A program made the translations under genes and the position numbers. A DNA stretch of 64,000 nucleotides, taken from positions 20,239,458-20,303,457 of the forward strand of contig NC_133219.1 of assembly GCF_040436345.1 (NCBI RefSeq), written 5' to 3'. The stretch is from Pagrus major (lineage: Eukaryota; Chordata; Actinopteri; Spariformes; Sparidae). Of the stretch, positions 11,701 through 26,300 are shown piece after piece. How positions within the stretch are numbered: the first letter of the stretch is position 1; each line of letters begins with the position of its first letter. The notes beneath the pieces are model-generated. The model did not search any database, was not told the origin of the DNA, and was given only the letters and a program-made list of their open reading frames with translations.

Positions 11701-14700
11701 AGTTATGAACTTGATGTTCACAGCAGATGCATATACAAAAACATTAATTCTGAAACTTGCGTATTATCACATTTAGAGTGTGTTGCCTGGTCTTTCCTTG
11801 AACGCAGCAGTTGGTAACTGAAGCAATGGCCCAGTTTGGTGTGTTTCCCACCATTTGCTGAAGACAAAGGAGTGAGGCTGGCCTAATGCTGAGCTTGGGC
11901 TTGCACTGATAGAGTGACAGCCAGTCCTGAAATCAGTGTGAATTTCGGTAACCCCATTCAACTTTCATTATGAGGATCTGAATCTTTTGTTCGGTACAAA
12001 TGAGTAAGACTGTTCTCTAACTCCCGTCCTCCTTCTTCTCTCATTTTTCTCCTGCTTTTCATGTTTTCTCACTTTCCAACCACATGTCGGTCTCTATCTG
12101 TACTTCCTATCTTGTTTCAGATGTAAGTTTTTCAGTCTGACGGAGACACCAGAGAACTACACGGTTGTCCTTGACGAGGAAGGATTCAAAGGTAAAACAC
12201 CCTTGCACACATATCTTAGATCACTTTCACCTGGCAGAGATTTGTCCTCTCACACTCTGACCACTCTTGTCCCAGTTGTATAGGATACCATAAAGTACAC
12301 AACACTTTTGAAGTATTGTGTTTGGCAGCTAGAATACAAGAAATGAATGTGTCTTGTACGGACAGAAAATGATGCAAGACATGCTCTGAACGTGAACCAA
12401 ACAGACATTTAGGGAAGCTACTGCCAACTTCGTCTTTCGAACTCCACCAATTTCACACGTCAAAATCAGCAGTAATGGGGAGAATTTTTTAACTGTCAAG
12501 TCTGCAAGTGACTCTAGTGATGTCACCAAGGTTATCTCGGCGTGGGAATCACATAGGATTTGTAGGATCAATCAGCTTGGAGACTTAGAAGGGAAATCTT
12601 TTTCTACTGCATCAATTTTTACCCTTTTTTTGGGGGGGGGGGCAGTCTTTTTTCACTAGTTCCCCAACTTTATTGAAATTGTCGCACTGCTCTTAACAGA
12701 GAAAAAGCAAATGTTTCTCCTAAGATTCAGTATTTTATTTTTTGTTTTCTTAAACCATTGTCTACTACTTGTTTTAATATTTATCAGCTGTGAGAATCTC
12801 CAACAAATTGTGTCACTTTCTGTATTAATGCGCCACTAATCTTAAAACATGGTAGCTCATAAATAATATCTGGTCTTGAATTGTGCTGCAGCATAGCACT
12901 TTTTGTTTTACCAGTCTAATGTTACTTCCTTCCTTCTTTGGTTCCCTCACACAGACCTCTCGAGGTAGGATGGGTGTATACGGCCAAACAATCTAGGAAA
13001 ACAGAGCTGTACATGACCCAAATTCTCTGCAACAATTTGTCTCGACAGCTTAACAAAGTTTTTGAACTCTCAGAGATACACTGATTGGGATCAATAGTTA
13101 AAGCTGCACTTACAATTAAAAAGCCTAATTAAATAATTTGTCACAACTTCAATGCATTTGAACAGAAAAGTATAGTTGAATTTCTCAGATTAAAGTTACA
13201 TTTTGAACAATTAAGATTAACTCCTACCAGTTTTTTGTTTTCTTTCAATAAGTTTATTGCCTTCGCCAAGGAGGTTATGTTTTCACCTGTGAAAAACTAC
13301 TAAACAGATTTCCACGAAACTTGGATGGAGGATCGGAGGTCTCGGCCCAGAATTGACCCCCTTAACTTTTGATATGGATCTGGATAAAGGGACGGATCCA
13401 GGAATCCTTTGTCACTTTTTTTAACATTGTTGGATAGGGCATTTTTCAACATTTTCATTAATTTCTCAGGGAATAATGCATGGATCTTGTTGAAATCAGG
13501 TGTATTTAGGTGGCTGGTATCTATGAGTGAGTACAAAAGGGGACTGTTGGGACCTGGCAGAGATATACATTGCAAATATTTCCCCTCTATTCCTTTTCAA
13601 AAACCTTGAAAATGAATATTTGCATGTTGTCTGACAGTAGGTCAGGTAATTTTAGCAATTTCCTAAGCAGTTTTCAGACTTATCAAAAAGATAATGGATA
13701 GATTCACAAATTAAAGTACAAAATATTTGTTAGTTAAGTATCTCTCAGGGTTTTGCACCCTTCTCTCTGAACAAACCCCTTAGGACATAGTCAACAGTAT
13801 AACTTTCTGTCAGGCAGCCATTTTCGTCTGGTCCTTTTACACAGATGTATTTGTTAAAGGCATATATCGCCTCTGGGTGCTCTGTTTCTCTCCTTGTCTC
13901 CTTTGCTCTCCTTCTAACTGAGTGCCTATTTTAAGAGGGGAAAGCTGGTGTAGCGAAGCCACAAGGGGCCGTCTGTGACAAATTACGCCAACCAGAACAG
14001 TGGCTCTTTGAAGGGGAGTAAAGAAGAAGGAAAAGGAGTGTTAACTGCAGGAGGTAGACAGCGTTTGGTAATGTTTTTAGTCCGATGAATGTGTGCCGCC
14101 TCTGACGGTTTTCAAGGCTTTAAATACAGTTGCATTACAAGCATACAAAGTTCGGCATTCAGAAGTTCTTCACTCTCTTAAACAATTTGGCAGTGCGTGA
14201 AGAGTGAGAAAACTGTTAATGATTAATAGTTAAGAGCTGTCATTTAAGTGGCACTTATAAAAGGTTACCGTGCACATCTCCAGTATCTCTTTCTTTCAGC
14301 TTCTTGTTCACTTCCTGGATAGACACCTGTTTCCCATGTAGCTTCCAGCTTTCACTCGAGTCTTGTTTCAGAACAAAGACTGAAATATCCTGCTTTTTCC
14401 ATTTTGGCTCAGAGACTTGGGTTGTTACAGTTATGCCTGAGGGTTCACCCCGTTTGAACTCCGACCCTTCTTTGGAGCCATGCGCCTGAGAGCATTAATG
14501 CATTGGTATCAGATCACACTTTATTGCCAGGTATGTTGTGGTGGTGTAGGTGGTGTTGGTCTCTCTTGGGTGTAAGTTTTACTTGTGTTACTGTGTGGTT
14601 TAAATAGTAGGGGTCTCCATGGTGAGGGGAGAGAGAGGAGGTGGGGGAGAGGAAGTGTGTGTACATTAGACTGAGCGGCAAAACAAGCGGAAGTTGCTAC

Positions 14701-17700
14701 TTAAAGCTGCCACATAGTTCACACCCTCACAAACATAAAGACACATAAGCGGTGACAAATTTGTGATGATGTGCAGGCATTGAAAACTTTTTCCAATTTA
14801 CTATTGTTATCACTGTAGAAATGAGACTGCTGTTCCTCTTTACTGGTGCAGTTTGGAAAAGTTTTTAGTATTTATTTTTTTATTTTTTTAATGTATGAAA
14901 CTGTATCCCTGGTGCTGCTGGTTTGGCTCCTGTCAAGCTCTGATGTTTACTAGTTTCAGAAGTACTCAATACTGTGTGAATCACGCAATTTGGGGAGTTT
15001 TGCACCTGCAGCATGAGCCTTACCTCAGGAGAACTTGTATTTGGTATTTGAATTTTTTTATTAGTGAGGCAGTTGTGGTTTGTGTTCCAAAGTATGTTAA
15101 AACCAGTTATTTTTTGTAAAGTAAAGGAGATGGTGTGAATCTGCCCGGTTACCTCAGGTTAAGTCATTTGAATTGCCAGATTTGGGGACCTGCAAGAGAC
15201 GGATTGAAAAAGTAATTGTCAAAAAGGGTGGCACAAAGGCCGAGACATCCTCACATTTTTAGTCCCTCCTATGGGTCAAGTTCCAAAAATACTGCATCCT
15301 ACATTTCTCACTGAGCAACTCGGTCGCATATTTCATCAACCCTCCCCTGTATTACAAATGCTCTCATCTTTCAAACTGCATGACCCCAGTTTATGATGCA
15401 CGTGTTCTCTCAAATATTTGACAGATCTGATCTGAAGTCAAACACAAAATGATTTTCTAAGACTTTAGACAGCCCCCTCCAGAGCCACAGGAGAGAGAAG
15501 GCAGCTCTTTGCAGGTTACAAGTAAACTGATCTCTACATGTGAAATATGTGTGGAATGCCCCTTTAAAACAGCATCAGCTGCATCTAAATGACTATATTT
15601 TAAAGGTGCAATATTCAAAAAATATTCAAACATGTACTAAAATTATCAACAGAATGTGAAGAAGTAAAAGTTATTGTGTCGCAGAGATATTTACTAAAGT
15701 TCGCACACTAACCAGCTAGACCTAGCCTGTTCCAGTCCAAAGCTCCTGTCTTAGTGGTGTATACTGCGACAGTTCCCCAGTGCTCCGAGCTCCTGTTTGG
15801 GACCACTACCTGCATGACTAACTGAGCTATCAAGCTAACAGCAGCTACATATAGCAGCAATTAGCGGTTACTCTACCAATATGCTGCCCCCTATTTGTCT
15901 TGAGTATGAATTAGACAGGTGGCTAAATTTTACATGGACCTTCTGCACAGTGAAATGAAGTCACTGAAATGCTGTTGAAAGAGTAACCTAGATGTCTAAA
16001 AAAAAACAAAGCTTTTGCAATTCACTCTTAACTGGGAATGTTCACTATAATACACTATCATAAAGTCATGCAGAGTGTTTGTATGCCCACTGACTCACTG
16101 ATTCTTGACCCCACTTCAGAGCTCCAGCCTTCAGAGCATCTCAAGGTAGAGAGCTCCATCTGGCTGCCGCTCAATGTGGTCTCCAATGGCAACGCCTCCA
16201 GCAGCTCTCAGGCAGTCGGCGTGACCAAGATCGCCAAGTCGGTCATCGCCCCTCTGGCCCAGCAGCATGTCTCCGTCTTCATGCTCTCCACTTATCAGAC
16301 CGATTTTATCCTGGTGAGTCCTATCTAATTTAGTCTTTTTTAGTATTTTTGCTCCACTTTATTCCACAAAGAGAAAGAGGCTCTCACTCACTGTCCCACC
16401 ACCTGGAGCAAATTTTCAAACTCTCTAACAGTGTAAGAACTCCTCACCTCTTATCTCGCAGTGCAGCCTTTCCCCTACTGAGCTCTGCCAGACAAAAGGA
16501 GCCACGGTGTCTGCATTTTGTCCACTCACCAGTTTTGCAGTCAAGGAAGAATTGACTCCCGACAGAGCTGAGCGCACTGGAAAGTTAGTTGATGTATTAC
16601 ATGCGAAAGTGTTAAGTGGGCGAAAATAGATAACACCTTGACAGACGTTTGGTCAGCAAGTATATTAATGGTCGACACGCTGGGTGAGCTTGAGTATCCC
16701 CTTAAAGTGAGTCAGTGCTGTACCCTTAGATGACACCACATATACAGAAATCCTGCAAATGAACTCATTGTAGTCTATAATCAAACGATGAGTTAGCTCT
16801 AAAACCATCAATATTTCTCTTTCAAATCTATGTTGTGTAGGTGAAAGAGAAAGATCTGTCTATAGTCATCAACACTCTGGAGGAGGAGTTCAACATGTAC
16901 AAGGAGGTGGGAGGAGAGTCTGTCCCCATGCATTGTCTGGATGTTTCCAACGGCCTCCAGAAGAACGGCAAAGAAGGTAAAGCTCACGGTCCTGTCTAGT
17001 ATGAATTACCTCACCTCCTGGATCAGTTGAGCTCATCTCAAAGGACTAAGTTCAGATCCTCTAGCACCACCTTCAGGTTCTTTGTGCAAAGTGTAAAGAC
17101 TTCAAATACATATGAGGTGATCTTAAAGAATGGTCACCGATCACTGAAGAGATTTGTGAGTGAACAATACATCATTGCTTTTTCTCTGGGACTGAAGGAG
17201 TAACTCAAGTAGAAATGTTGTAGGATTACTAATGGTAAAAACTACTCAAGTAAGAGTGTATAAACAGCTTTTTAGAAGACCAGTCTTATAAAACTGTTAC
17301 TTGAGAAACTTGTCACACATAGATGATGAAACATCTGTGCACTACACTGCAAATCAGTTTTAGGTGTTGATGTCATGACTGAGAAAGAGTGTGAGTCACT
17401 TTTCAGTCGAAGTTGCTGGTGCTTTCTCTGCTGAGGTCAGAATAACATTTCTGTAACTCTGCACATCTATAATTGAACTAAAAGTATTTGTACTTTTATG
17501 GTTCGAACATGAACATGCTGTAAATGTCATAGTCAGTATTAAAAGCACGACTGTTGTTGCCTTCTTGAGACAGCACTGTAATACTATCACATCGACACCA
17601 GAAAATGAACGCTGTTTAATAAACCACTTTACACACACAGAACTGTGCATAGGCCAATTTAAAAATTAAAATAGGCATCAGGTAAGCTTGTTCTTTCCTT

Positions 17701-18076
17701 TTACAAAATGCAATTCTACATACAGAGCATGTAAAGTTTATAAAATAGACATTAAGAGGTTGTTGCTCGTAATGTCTGCTCAAGCTGTGGACAGCGCCTT
17801 TAGTAGTAAACAGTCGAGCTTGAATTGCTAATGGGTCAACCGAACAGATCCACGTCCCCAGCCAGCCTCTCTCCAATTCATTGATCCTCTCGAAATTAGA
17901 CGTTTTCTCAGCAGTAGCCCAAAAGGAATAAATATGATATGAAATCTAAGTGAATGAAAAAGATGAATCGATTAAAAAATGCAACATATTCATGGGATAT
18001 TAAAGCAACTTGCTGGAGAGAGATGTTGTTGAGTCTCATTCCATCCATCCGTCCATCCATCCGTCCATCCATCCGT

Positions 18077-18110
<34 letters not shown>

Positions 18111-21100
18111 GTCCATCCATTATCTGTAACCAATTGCGGTACACCAGCTCATCACAGGGCTGAGTCTCATTTCCAGGTTGTCAAATGACCAGCGTTTGGG
18201 TAAATGGCTCAGTTTGGACACCTCGTGTCAGTATTTGACAACCTGGGAATGGGATTTAGAAATCAACTATCTTTTTGCCAGAATCATTTTAAAAGTTACA
18301 AAGTGTTGCTTTAAGTTACAGAAACAAGAGTGCTTGTCAGTAGCACACCTCTTGTGCTTAACAAAGCCATTTTTTACTTGAACAAACATCCCAGTACATG
18401 ACATTATATAATGAAACAATGCAAACTGGCTGGGTAGAACATAAAGGAACTGCTTTGAATTACTGTGTCCTTTACAGGAAGGACCATAAATTACAGGACA
18501 TGCTGTGCAGTGAGAGTAGAACATGCAGAAAATGTGTCAACCCTCTCACAATCATTCATATCTTTGCATCTCTAAGATGTCGGCTTTGTCTCACCATATA
18601 AGAACAACGTGTATTTTGTTCGACATGCCGTTAGACTAGTTTGGAATCAGTTCAGCCTCCAGTTCGGCTGTTTTGTTTTGTAGAATGCAGATTGTCCTGA
18701 CAAACTAGGCACAGTAGTGACCTAATTGCAGCCCTAATTTCACTGCTATCTGCATGACTGAAGGAGAAGATGAAAATAAAGTTGAGAAATCTTGGCAGAC
18801 ATTAGCAGAGATGGAGGTGAGTTATGGGTTTTTCACCAATAAATCAGTCTTTATTGTGGTCACCATGGTAAGGACCAATCAAATTATGTAACATAATTCA
18901 TAAAATACATAAATCTGAACACATATCCGCTCAGGATATCTGCCAGAGAATCGTCAAATGTTTTATGTTTCTTTTGTATCAAAGTAATCAAGCAATAGTT
19001 ATTGCAGGAAACAGGAAATTCTAATAGCTAATTCATTTTAATGGTGCCAGGATGTTATCAAATACTGAAGTCAGGATTTTATGTCTACTGCTTCCACAGT
19101 GTCAGACTTTAAAACCCCTCATCTAGGAGAAGAACTCAAAATGTTCCTCCCTAAAGCTTTTTAAAACTAGGAATTTGTAAAATGGTGTAATGGGTTAAAA
19201 TGTCAGGAGATTCACTCATATTTAAAACGTATACAAGGTGATTTTTTTCTCCAAAAAAGAATTCCCAATTTGTCAAAACTGCACTTTAGGAAGGCGGCCA
19301 GCCCATCCTACAATCCCAAAGTGTCAGTTTTTGACAGGTTGGGAAACCCAGAGTGCCACTATTGGACGAGTTGGGAATGAGACTCAAAAAAACAACTTTC
19401 CTTACTAATTGGTCCAGTAAACAGAAAGCTGGAATTGCATCAACATGGAGTAACTCTACTCTTACTGTAGTTAAAATGGAATAAATGCATTCAAGACTGT
19501 GCTGATATTTTAAAGTAAAAATACTATTTTTAATTTAATAGAAAATATAAGAAGGATGTAGTATTACAGAACATGCATGCACAGTACCTCTGTTGCAGAC
19601 TACAGACTAACACTGTCCATGCTCTTCCAGCCATCCAGCCGACAGTCCACCCGGTGCTGATCCCACAGAACCACTTCTGTGTCATGTCTCTGGACCCGGA
19701 CACACTGCCGTCCATCGCCACCACGCTCATCGATGTCCTCTTTTATTCCAACAGGTGAGACGCCACTTGCAGACACCACTGCAATTCCTTTTTACAACAC
19801 AAGGTGGCAGCACATGATGCAAACTAGACAGCAGCTCACAGGCGTATGAATATTGCAACTTTGACATTAAACATGGCAGTTAGGACACGTAATTATCTCA
19901 CATCAGTTCAATGTGCACTGATATGATTTCTGTTTTTAATTTTATTTTTGTCTCATCGAATGTTTCTCCTCCTCTCTAGTCCTAAAGAGGACGCACAGTC
20001 GTCTCCCAGCCAGGACTTGGACTGTATCAAGTTCTTCTCCTTCTCCCTCATTGATGGCTACATCTCACTGGTGATGGACACTGAGGCTCAGAGACAGTAA
20101 GGCTACTCCACCTTTGCACGCAGCTGTTTTAATGGCATGATTTCCACACTGTCAGCAAATGAAGTGAAAGTTGCATTGGGGTTAATAAAGGTAGTAAAAT
20201 ACTTCTCAGGTACAGCTTACCCCAGTCCTGATGATTTCTGAACCACAAAAGTTCTATCACGACACTTTTTAATGCAGGTCTTAATTTACTCCAGTTCACT
20301 TCGTTGCCCTGTTTTTTCATTGCTTTGCGGGAGTTGTGATGTTGCAGTATCTGTATTTGCAAGCATTTATCTGGCATTTGCTAGAGGAGGGTTTTCCCCC
20401 GTCCAACTTTGAAATGGTTTTGAAGTACGTGAAATACAAAATACGTGCCTGATCTTTGTGCTCTAGGTTTCCCGCTGATCTTCTCTTCACCAGCTCCTCC
20501 GGGGAGCTGTGGAGAATGGTTCGTATAGGAGGACAACCACTGGGCTTTGGTAAGGCCACTCTTTTACTTTTTGAAATATCATAAAAAAAATTATTACTTT
20601 ACTCTATATGCAGTTAAGAGCTTGTCAGTCATATGGTACAGAACCACTTGCTTCTGGAACTGCTTCCCTAGCCCGGATTAATCAGGTTAATTTGGTGTCT
20701 GACTGGTGTCATAACTCAGATCAGAAATCTTTAAGGTTATACAAGTGGTCCAAATCTGACCAAATATGTGAATAATCTAAACAAAGTCTGCATACATATC
20801 AGACAAAGCAAGTTAATGATATCCATTCCATGGCCTCTCAATGCCTATAAAAATATCTCAGTCCCAATCCCAATATGCACACTCACAGACTCACAGACTT
20901 TGAGGCGCGTTCCCGGTAAGTTTACGAGGGTTTCGTGCTGTCCCACTGTCACATTGTGAGGCGATTGAGGGCTCTCTCAGGAACATTTTGAGCCGTTTCT
21001 GACCACTCTCTCGCATTTCTGCGGACTTTGGCTGAGGGAATTACCCACAGTTTATAACGTCCTACCAGTTAACACAGGGTTACCATGGGTTACCAGGGGA

Positions 21101-23307
21101 CATCCAAAAATGTTTTTAATTCACAGATGGAAACTTACAAAACAGAACATCTGACATTTTCTCAATGTCAATCAATTCTCTATTTAAATCACTAACAACA
21201 AAACTCACAACAAAAAAAGTAATAAGCTTTTGAAACATTATGGAACTTCTTTCCCTGAAACCTCTGACTTTGTTTCTATTTGTGTTTATGTTGTTTCCCT
21301 GTTTTTGTTTTTATTATAAGGCTATATATTTAAAACATAAAATAAAAAGTCCAAAACCTACAAGGTTAATGCCACAAAGTGCTGTCCTATTCCTATTATA
21401 CCATTTTAGCCCCTTGCAGACTCTCTCACTTAAAGACTTACTAAGTGATGTCATCTTAGTCCCCAAGGGCTCAGGGCTTAAGGCCCTAGGGGGGACATTG
21501 GGATTGGGCCTAACTGATTGGCACTGCCATGATTCTACAGCATAGGTCACTAACAGGCGGACCGCAGTCCGAGTCCCAGACGCCGTCCTATACGGACCTG
21601 GACCTATAGTCAATTAATTACATAAATATTTAAAATTTTGACGGGCGCTTTTATTTTGACCGGTGCAGCTTTTCCAGACTTCCGGTACTGGTTTAGCAGA
21701 TCAGGAAATCCACTGACCAGTTGCATGCGAGTTAAGCCATCCCACATGATGCTGCTCAGCCAATCAAATCTGCATTCCAGGTGATAAACTTGGTGACTCT
21801 GAATACAGACAGATGAAAGAGGTGAGAAGCAAGTGACAGACAGCAAGACGAGTGAGCGATACAGGGAGAGAAGACAGAGAGAGATGAGTGAGCAATACAG
21901 GGAGAGAAGACAGAGAGAGACGAGCGAGCGATACAGGGAGAGAAGACAGAGAGACGAGTGAGCGATACAGGGAGAGAAGACAGAGAGACGAGTGAGCGAT
22001 ACAGGGAGAGAAGACAGAGAGACGAGTGAGCGATACAGGGAGAGAAGACAGAGAGACTAGTGAGCAAGACAGGGAGAGAAGACAGAGAGAGACGAGTGAG
22101 CGATACAGGGAGAGAAGACAGAGAGACTAGTGAGCAAGACAGGGAGAGAAGACAGAGAGAGACGAGTGAGCGATACAGGGAGAGAAGACAGAGAGACGAG
22201 TGAGCAATACAGGGAGAGAAGACAGAGAGAGACGAGTGAGCGATACAGGGAGAGAAGACAGAGAGACGAGTGAGCGATACAGGGAGAGAAGACAGAGAGA
22301 CGAGTGAGCGATACAGGGAGAGAAGACAGAGAGAGACGAGTGAGCGATACAGGGAGAGAAGACAGAGAGACGAGTGAGCCGGAGACAACAGAGAAAAATA
22401 ACTACACATGACGCTCTCTAAGAAGAGAAAAGTGGACAGCGAAAACAGAGCTTTCAACCCACAATGGACGGACTCATTCATGTTCATTCTTCCCCCTGGA
22501 AGCACAAAACCAGTCTGTCTCATATGTGCAAAGACCGTGGCACTCATAAAAAGTGTCAATGTGAAACGCACAAAGTTTTTGACCAAACATACCCACTCAA
22601 GTCTGAACTGAGGTCACGGAAAATAAGCAGTCTCAGAGCCCAATATGAACAATCCAGCCGGATCCTGACCCATTCATTCACTGCCCAACAGATGTGTTGA
22701 GATCTGTCTGTTGTAAAATTGGTTGAGACTGTTAAGATGTGAAACATTAACAAAGAAAAAGGGAAACTCAAGCTGCTGCTACACTTTATTTTATTATTAA
22801 AAAATGAAGTACTTTATTTTAAGATGCACAATTTTTAAAAAGCTATTTTATTTATTTTCACAATTTTATTTTTAAATGCAGCCCTTATTTTCCTTAAAGA
22901 GAGAAGAAATAATACATATCGACAGTATTATCTATCTGTATAATTAAATGTTAAGATACAGTAAATATTGTTGAAATGTTTTTGAATTCTTCTTTCTTTA
23001 TTTGATTTGACAGTCAGTTGTTGATTACATGCAGACGTTGATAAAACTGCAAGACTACTTCAATATATATCACACTAAATCATAACGCAGGTTAGACATT
23101 ATGATGTTTCCGGACCTTTGCTTTAGGAAATTTTCTCTAACTGGACCTATTTGAATTTTAGTTGAATAACCCTGCTCTACAGTAACAATATCTTTAAAAT
23201 GCTTGGTGCAAAGGAAAAAAAATTAGTCGATGTGTCTGTGGGTCTTGGAAAATACACCTTAGTAATTGTAATTGTGGGCAGCGTTAATGCTGCAAATGTG
23301 ATTTTAA

Positions 23308-23353
<46 letters not shown>

Positions 23354-26300
23354 ATCCTGTGACTTATTTACTGAGTAATAAATTCTTTGTTATTTTGGCA
23401 GTTGCGTTGTCAGATATGTAAGGGAGTGGGTAGTTTCTGTTAAACATATGTGAATGTGACCACTGTGAATTATGTTGTCTTTTTATCTTTCTGTTTTTCG
23501 ATGACCTTTTTTCTTACTTGGAGTTTGTAGTAAATTTAATTCACCGAATGATTAAAATAATACGGAACAGACTTGAAGTGGTAACAATTGTAAATCATCT
23601 GGTGAATTTTTTATGCAATTGAAGATCTTAAATTTGGCTTAATAACACTTTTTCTCAGGATAAACTCCTTGAGATGATCATCATATTGCTTTCAAGGGGG
23701 TCCCAAACATACACTCGCCAGTCACAAATGGAAAAGAGATTAGTACAAGACACAAAATATATAACACAACAATGACAAAACAAACAACAAACAGCCAACA
23801 AAAAAGGAAACTACATGAAACCATTAACAATGTATTCCAGTCAGAAATCATGTTTATGACACTAATTCAATTGTATTTCTGCTTCGCTCTCTCCATGTTC
23901 TTTTAGATGAGTGTGGTATAGTTGCCCAGATTTCTCAGCCTCTGGCTGACAGCGACATCTCTGCCTATTACATAAGCACCTTCAGCTTCGACCACGCTCT
24001 GGTGAGTCCAGCATTTTCATGTCATTAGTTAGGACTCCACCGTTGCTGTCATAGAAGCCAAAAACTGAAACTGAATACATTTGTGAAAGTAATGATTACT
24101 TTAAGCTCAGATATTTAAGGATTTCAGGTTTGGTCGTTGTTTCTAAATGTGGGAGATGTAGACAGATAAAGAACAAGCATACGTCACATTAAACAGCATT
24201 CCTGTGAGGTTAAATCAGGGACTGCTTAAGCCAGGTGATTCCAAATCAGTTTGAGGGTGTTTTTCTAATGATCCGAGTATTTTCTGTCGGGTTTGAAAAA
24301 TTTATCAAATAATTTTGGGTGCATCTGTCTGCCACCTTAGTCAGCATCGCCTGCAAACTGATTTATCTACATTCAGTTGGTGATTTATCTAAAACTTACC
24401 AAGAAAAGTTGATCTGGATCATTACCCAGAAACTTATCACAGAATATCTGACAGCGAGTGAATCAGCAAAGCTAAAATTCCCTCCCACATCAATGAGAGA
24501 GAGAGATGGATGCATTAATTATAATCATCTTTCCGCTGTCAATTAACAGTGGAGAAGGCCGATGTTTTTTTCAAATGATAACACCGCGGTTATGTACGAC
24601 TGTGTTGTGGTTTCTGTACATTTGTGGGTTAGTGTGAGACTTTTCTTCAATTTAGGTTAAATAGAGTCAGTTATAAAATCTTGGTGCACCGGTGGTGAAT
24701 TACATTATGTGTCTTCTATTGCTGCATTAGTACAAATCCTGTATCTTTCTGCTCTTCTGCTCCCACCTCTTTGCATCACTATGCAGAGTATTCACACAAG
24801 ACTCTGGTCTTAGACAGTCAGGCTTTTTAATTAGTCAAAGGTGAATAAAGGGGGGACCTGATCATGATGTTGAATCTTTGGGTATTCTGCATGTATTCAC
24901 TGGTTCCTCAGAATGTTTTCAAAGTTAATGTTTAAGACACATTCATAGCTGTATTACACAATCTAGCATGTCATTGAGTTGAACCATAAGGTGTCTTAGT
25001 AAGAGGAAGTCATCACTCTTTGTCACTAACATGAAACTCTATATTTACCGGAACCTTGTAAACATGAGGGGGAATTAGTGTTAACCACAGTCCAACCTAA
25101 TAATAACTAATTCCATTGATAAAAAACTGAACTAGCTGTGACATCACAGTGTCTTCCACTCATCCACTTCGGAGAAATTACTTGTAAATAAATGCAGTCG
25201 GGGGATCATTTCTGCAATGCCTTTGTAATAGATTGAAAAGTCATTTGACACTTTATATAGTTGAAATCTTTATTACTGTAGAGAAAGGTTTGTCGAAAAC
25301 TGTCAAACACTGCAAGAACTTTTAAATATGACTTTCAGATTTGAAATTACAGGCTTTTACCTCGATATTTTTAAATCTTCTCACAAGCACAATATTTTTG
25401 ACCAAATAGGCCCAACTTTGAAATCGATAATGCAACAATATTGTAGGGATTACTATTGGTACTTTCACAAAATAGTAACACAATGACATTTTTGATCAAT
25501 AATCATCAGTGATCGGAATATAATGACTAAGTGAGTAAAGACAAGTATAAGAACAAGTACATTAGCCTAGTAAGTTCAGAAAATGGCATCACTTTACCGT
25601 AATACAGCCTTTAAAACCAGGAAAAGACAACACTTATAACATATCACGGTATAACGATATCCAAAATCTAAGACGGTATGTAGTCTCATATCATGATAAC
25701 TATAAATATTCTATATAACCTTCTTCTTATAATCCATACTTTGCTTACAAAAATCTGCATAGCCAAAGTTTTGTAAAGAAAACGACTGAAAAGGATGAAA
25801 GTCATTTAGAAAGCTTTAGATTTAGTAGTTTCAATAACAGAAACAGTTTCCTGCCTGTAGAGCGAAGCTGCGTCACTAGAACATGTGAAAGAACATGTGC
25901 ATATGGGATGATGGGGAGGTCACAGTTTCTCTCATATTTCAGTGAATTAGTCAGAATAATTTTATCTTGAACAAAGTCAAGGGGAGATTCCAGTTAATAC
26001 CAATGAATTTCAATGAAAGCACTGCATGTGATAGACGCAAACAGTGTAATGACCTACATGTGACATTTTGGCCCTCAATCACAATAAAATCACAGGGTTT
26101 CACAGGCCCAGATTTGACAAGGAAAAAAATCCTGAAAAAAACATTTTGACAGGGAAATGAAAAATGAAAGAAACTTTAAAAGGGATCACAAAAAGTAAAG
26201 ACTTTTCTCAGTCTAGTAGCTCTACTGGGAAAAAGGCAAGATAGCAAAACATATAATTCCTCCTGCTTTGGTTATATAATGTTACACATCTTTTTCCACT

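Larger units (their letters stand above)
12192..16119 (+). other. castor1 intron 2 with repeats
   Basis: This 3.9 kb intron carries two recognisable dispersed repeats, at about 13255-13600 and 15599-15942 (separate entries), and a G-run near 12630. The rest is AT-rich and shows nothing I can identify. Confidence 0.45.
21541..23174 (+). mobile_element. hAT-type DNA transposon, degenerate, with 8-bp TSD
   Basis: The element is bounded by TTCTACAG (21533-21540) and CTCTACAG (23175-23182), an 8-bp target duplication with one mismatch, the length made by hAT transposases. The left end is CATAGGTCACTAAC and the right end, reversed, is CAGGGTTATTCAAC, giving short imperfect TIRs. It holds a minisatellite (21847-22380) and a decayed BED-finger transposase start (22410-22700). 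The 3' third is AT-rich without coding frames. It sits in castor1 intron 7 in the sense orientation. Confidence 0.8.
20550..23906 (+). other. castor1 intron 7, host of the hAT insertion
   Basis: Nearly half of this 3.4 kb intron is the hAT element at 21541-23174. A TG dinucleotide run follows at 23309-23351. The remaining sequence on both sides is unremarkable. Confidence 0.5.

Noticed and set aside
17908-18163. Open frames on both strands over 17.9-18.2 kb with DGRM or SIRP repeats
   Set aside because: They are translations of the CCAT/CCGT microsatellite.
21756-22586. 276-codon minus-strand frame, serine/leucine-rich
   Set aside because: It is the translation of the 34-36 bp minisatellite. 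Repetition and absence of stops follow from the tandem unit, not from coding selection.
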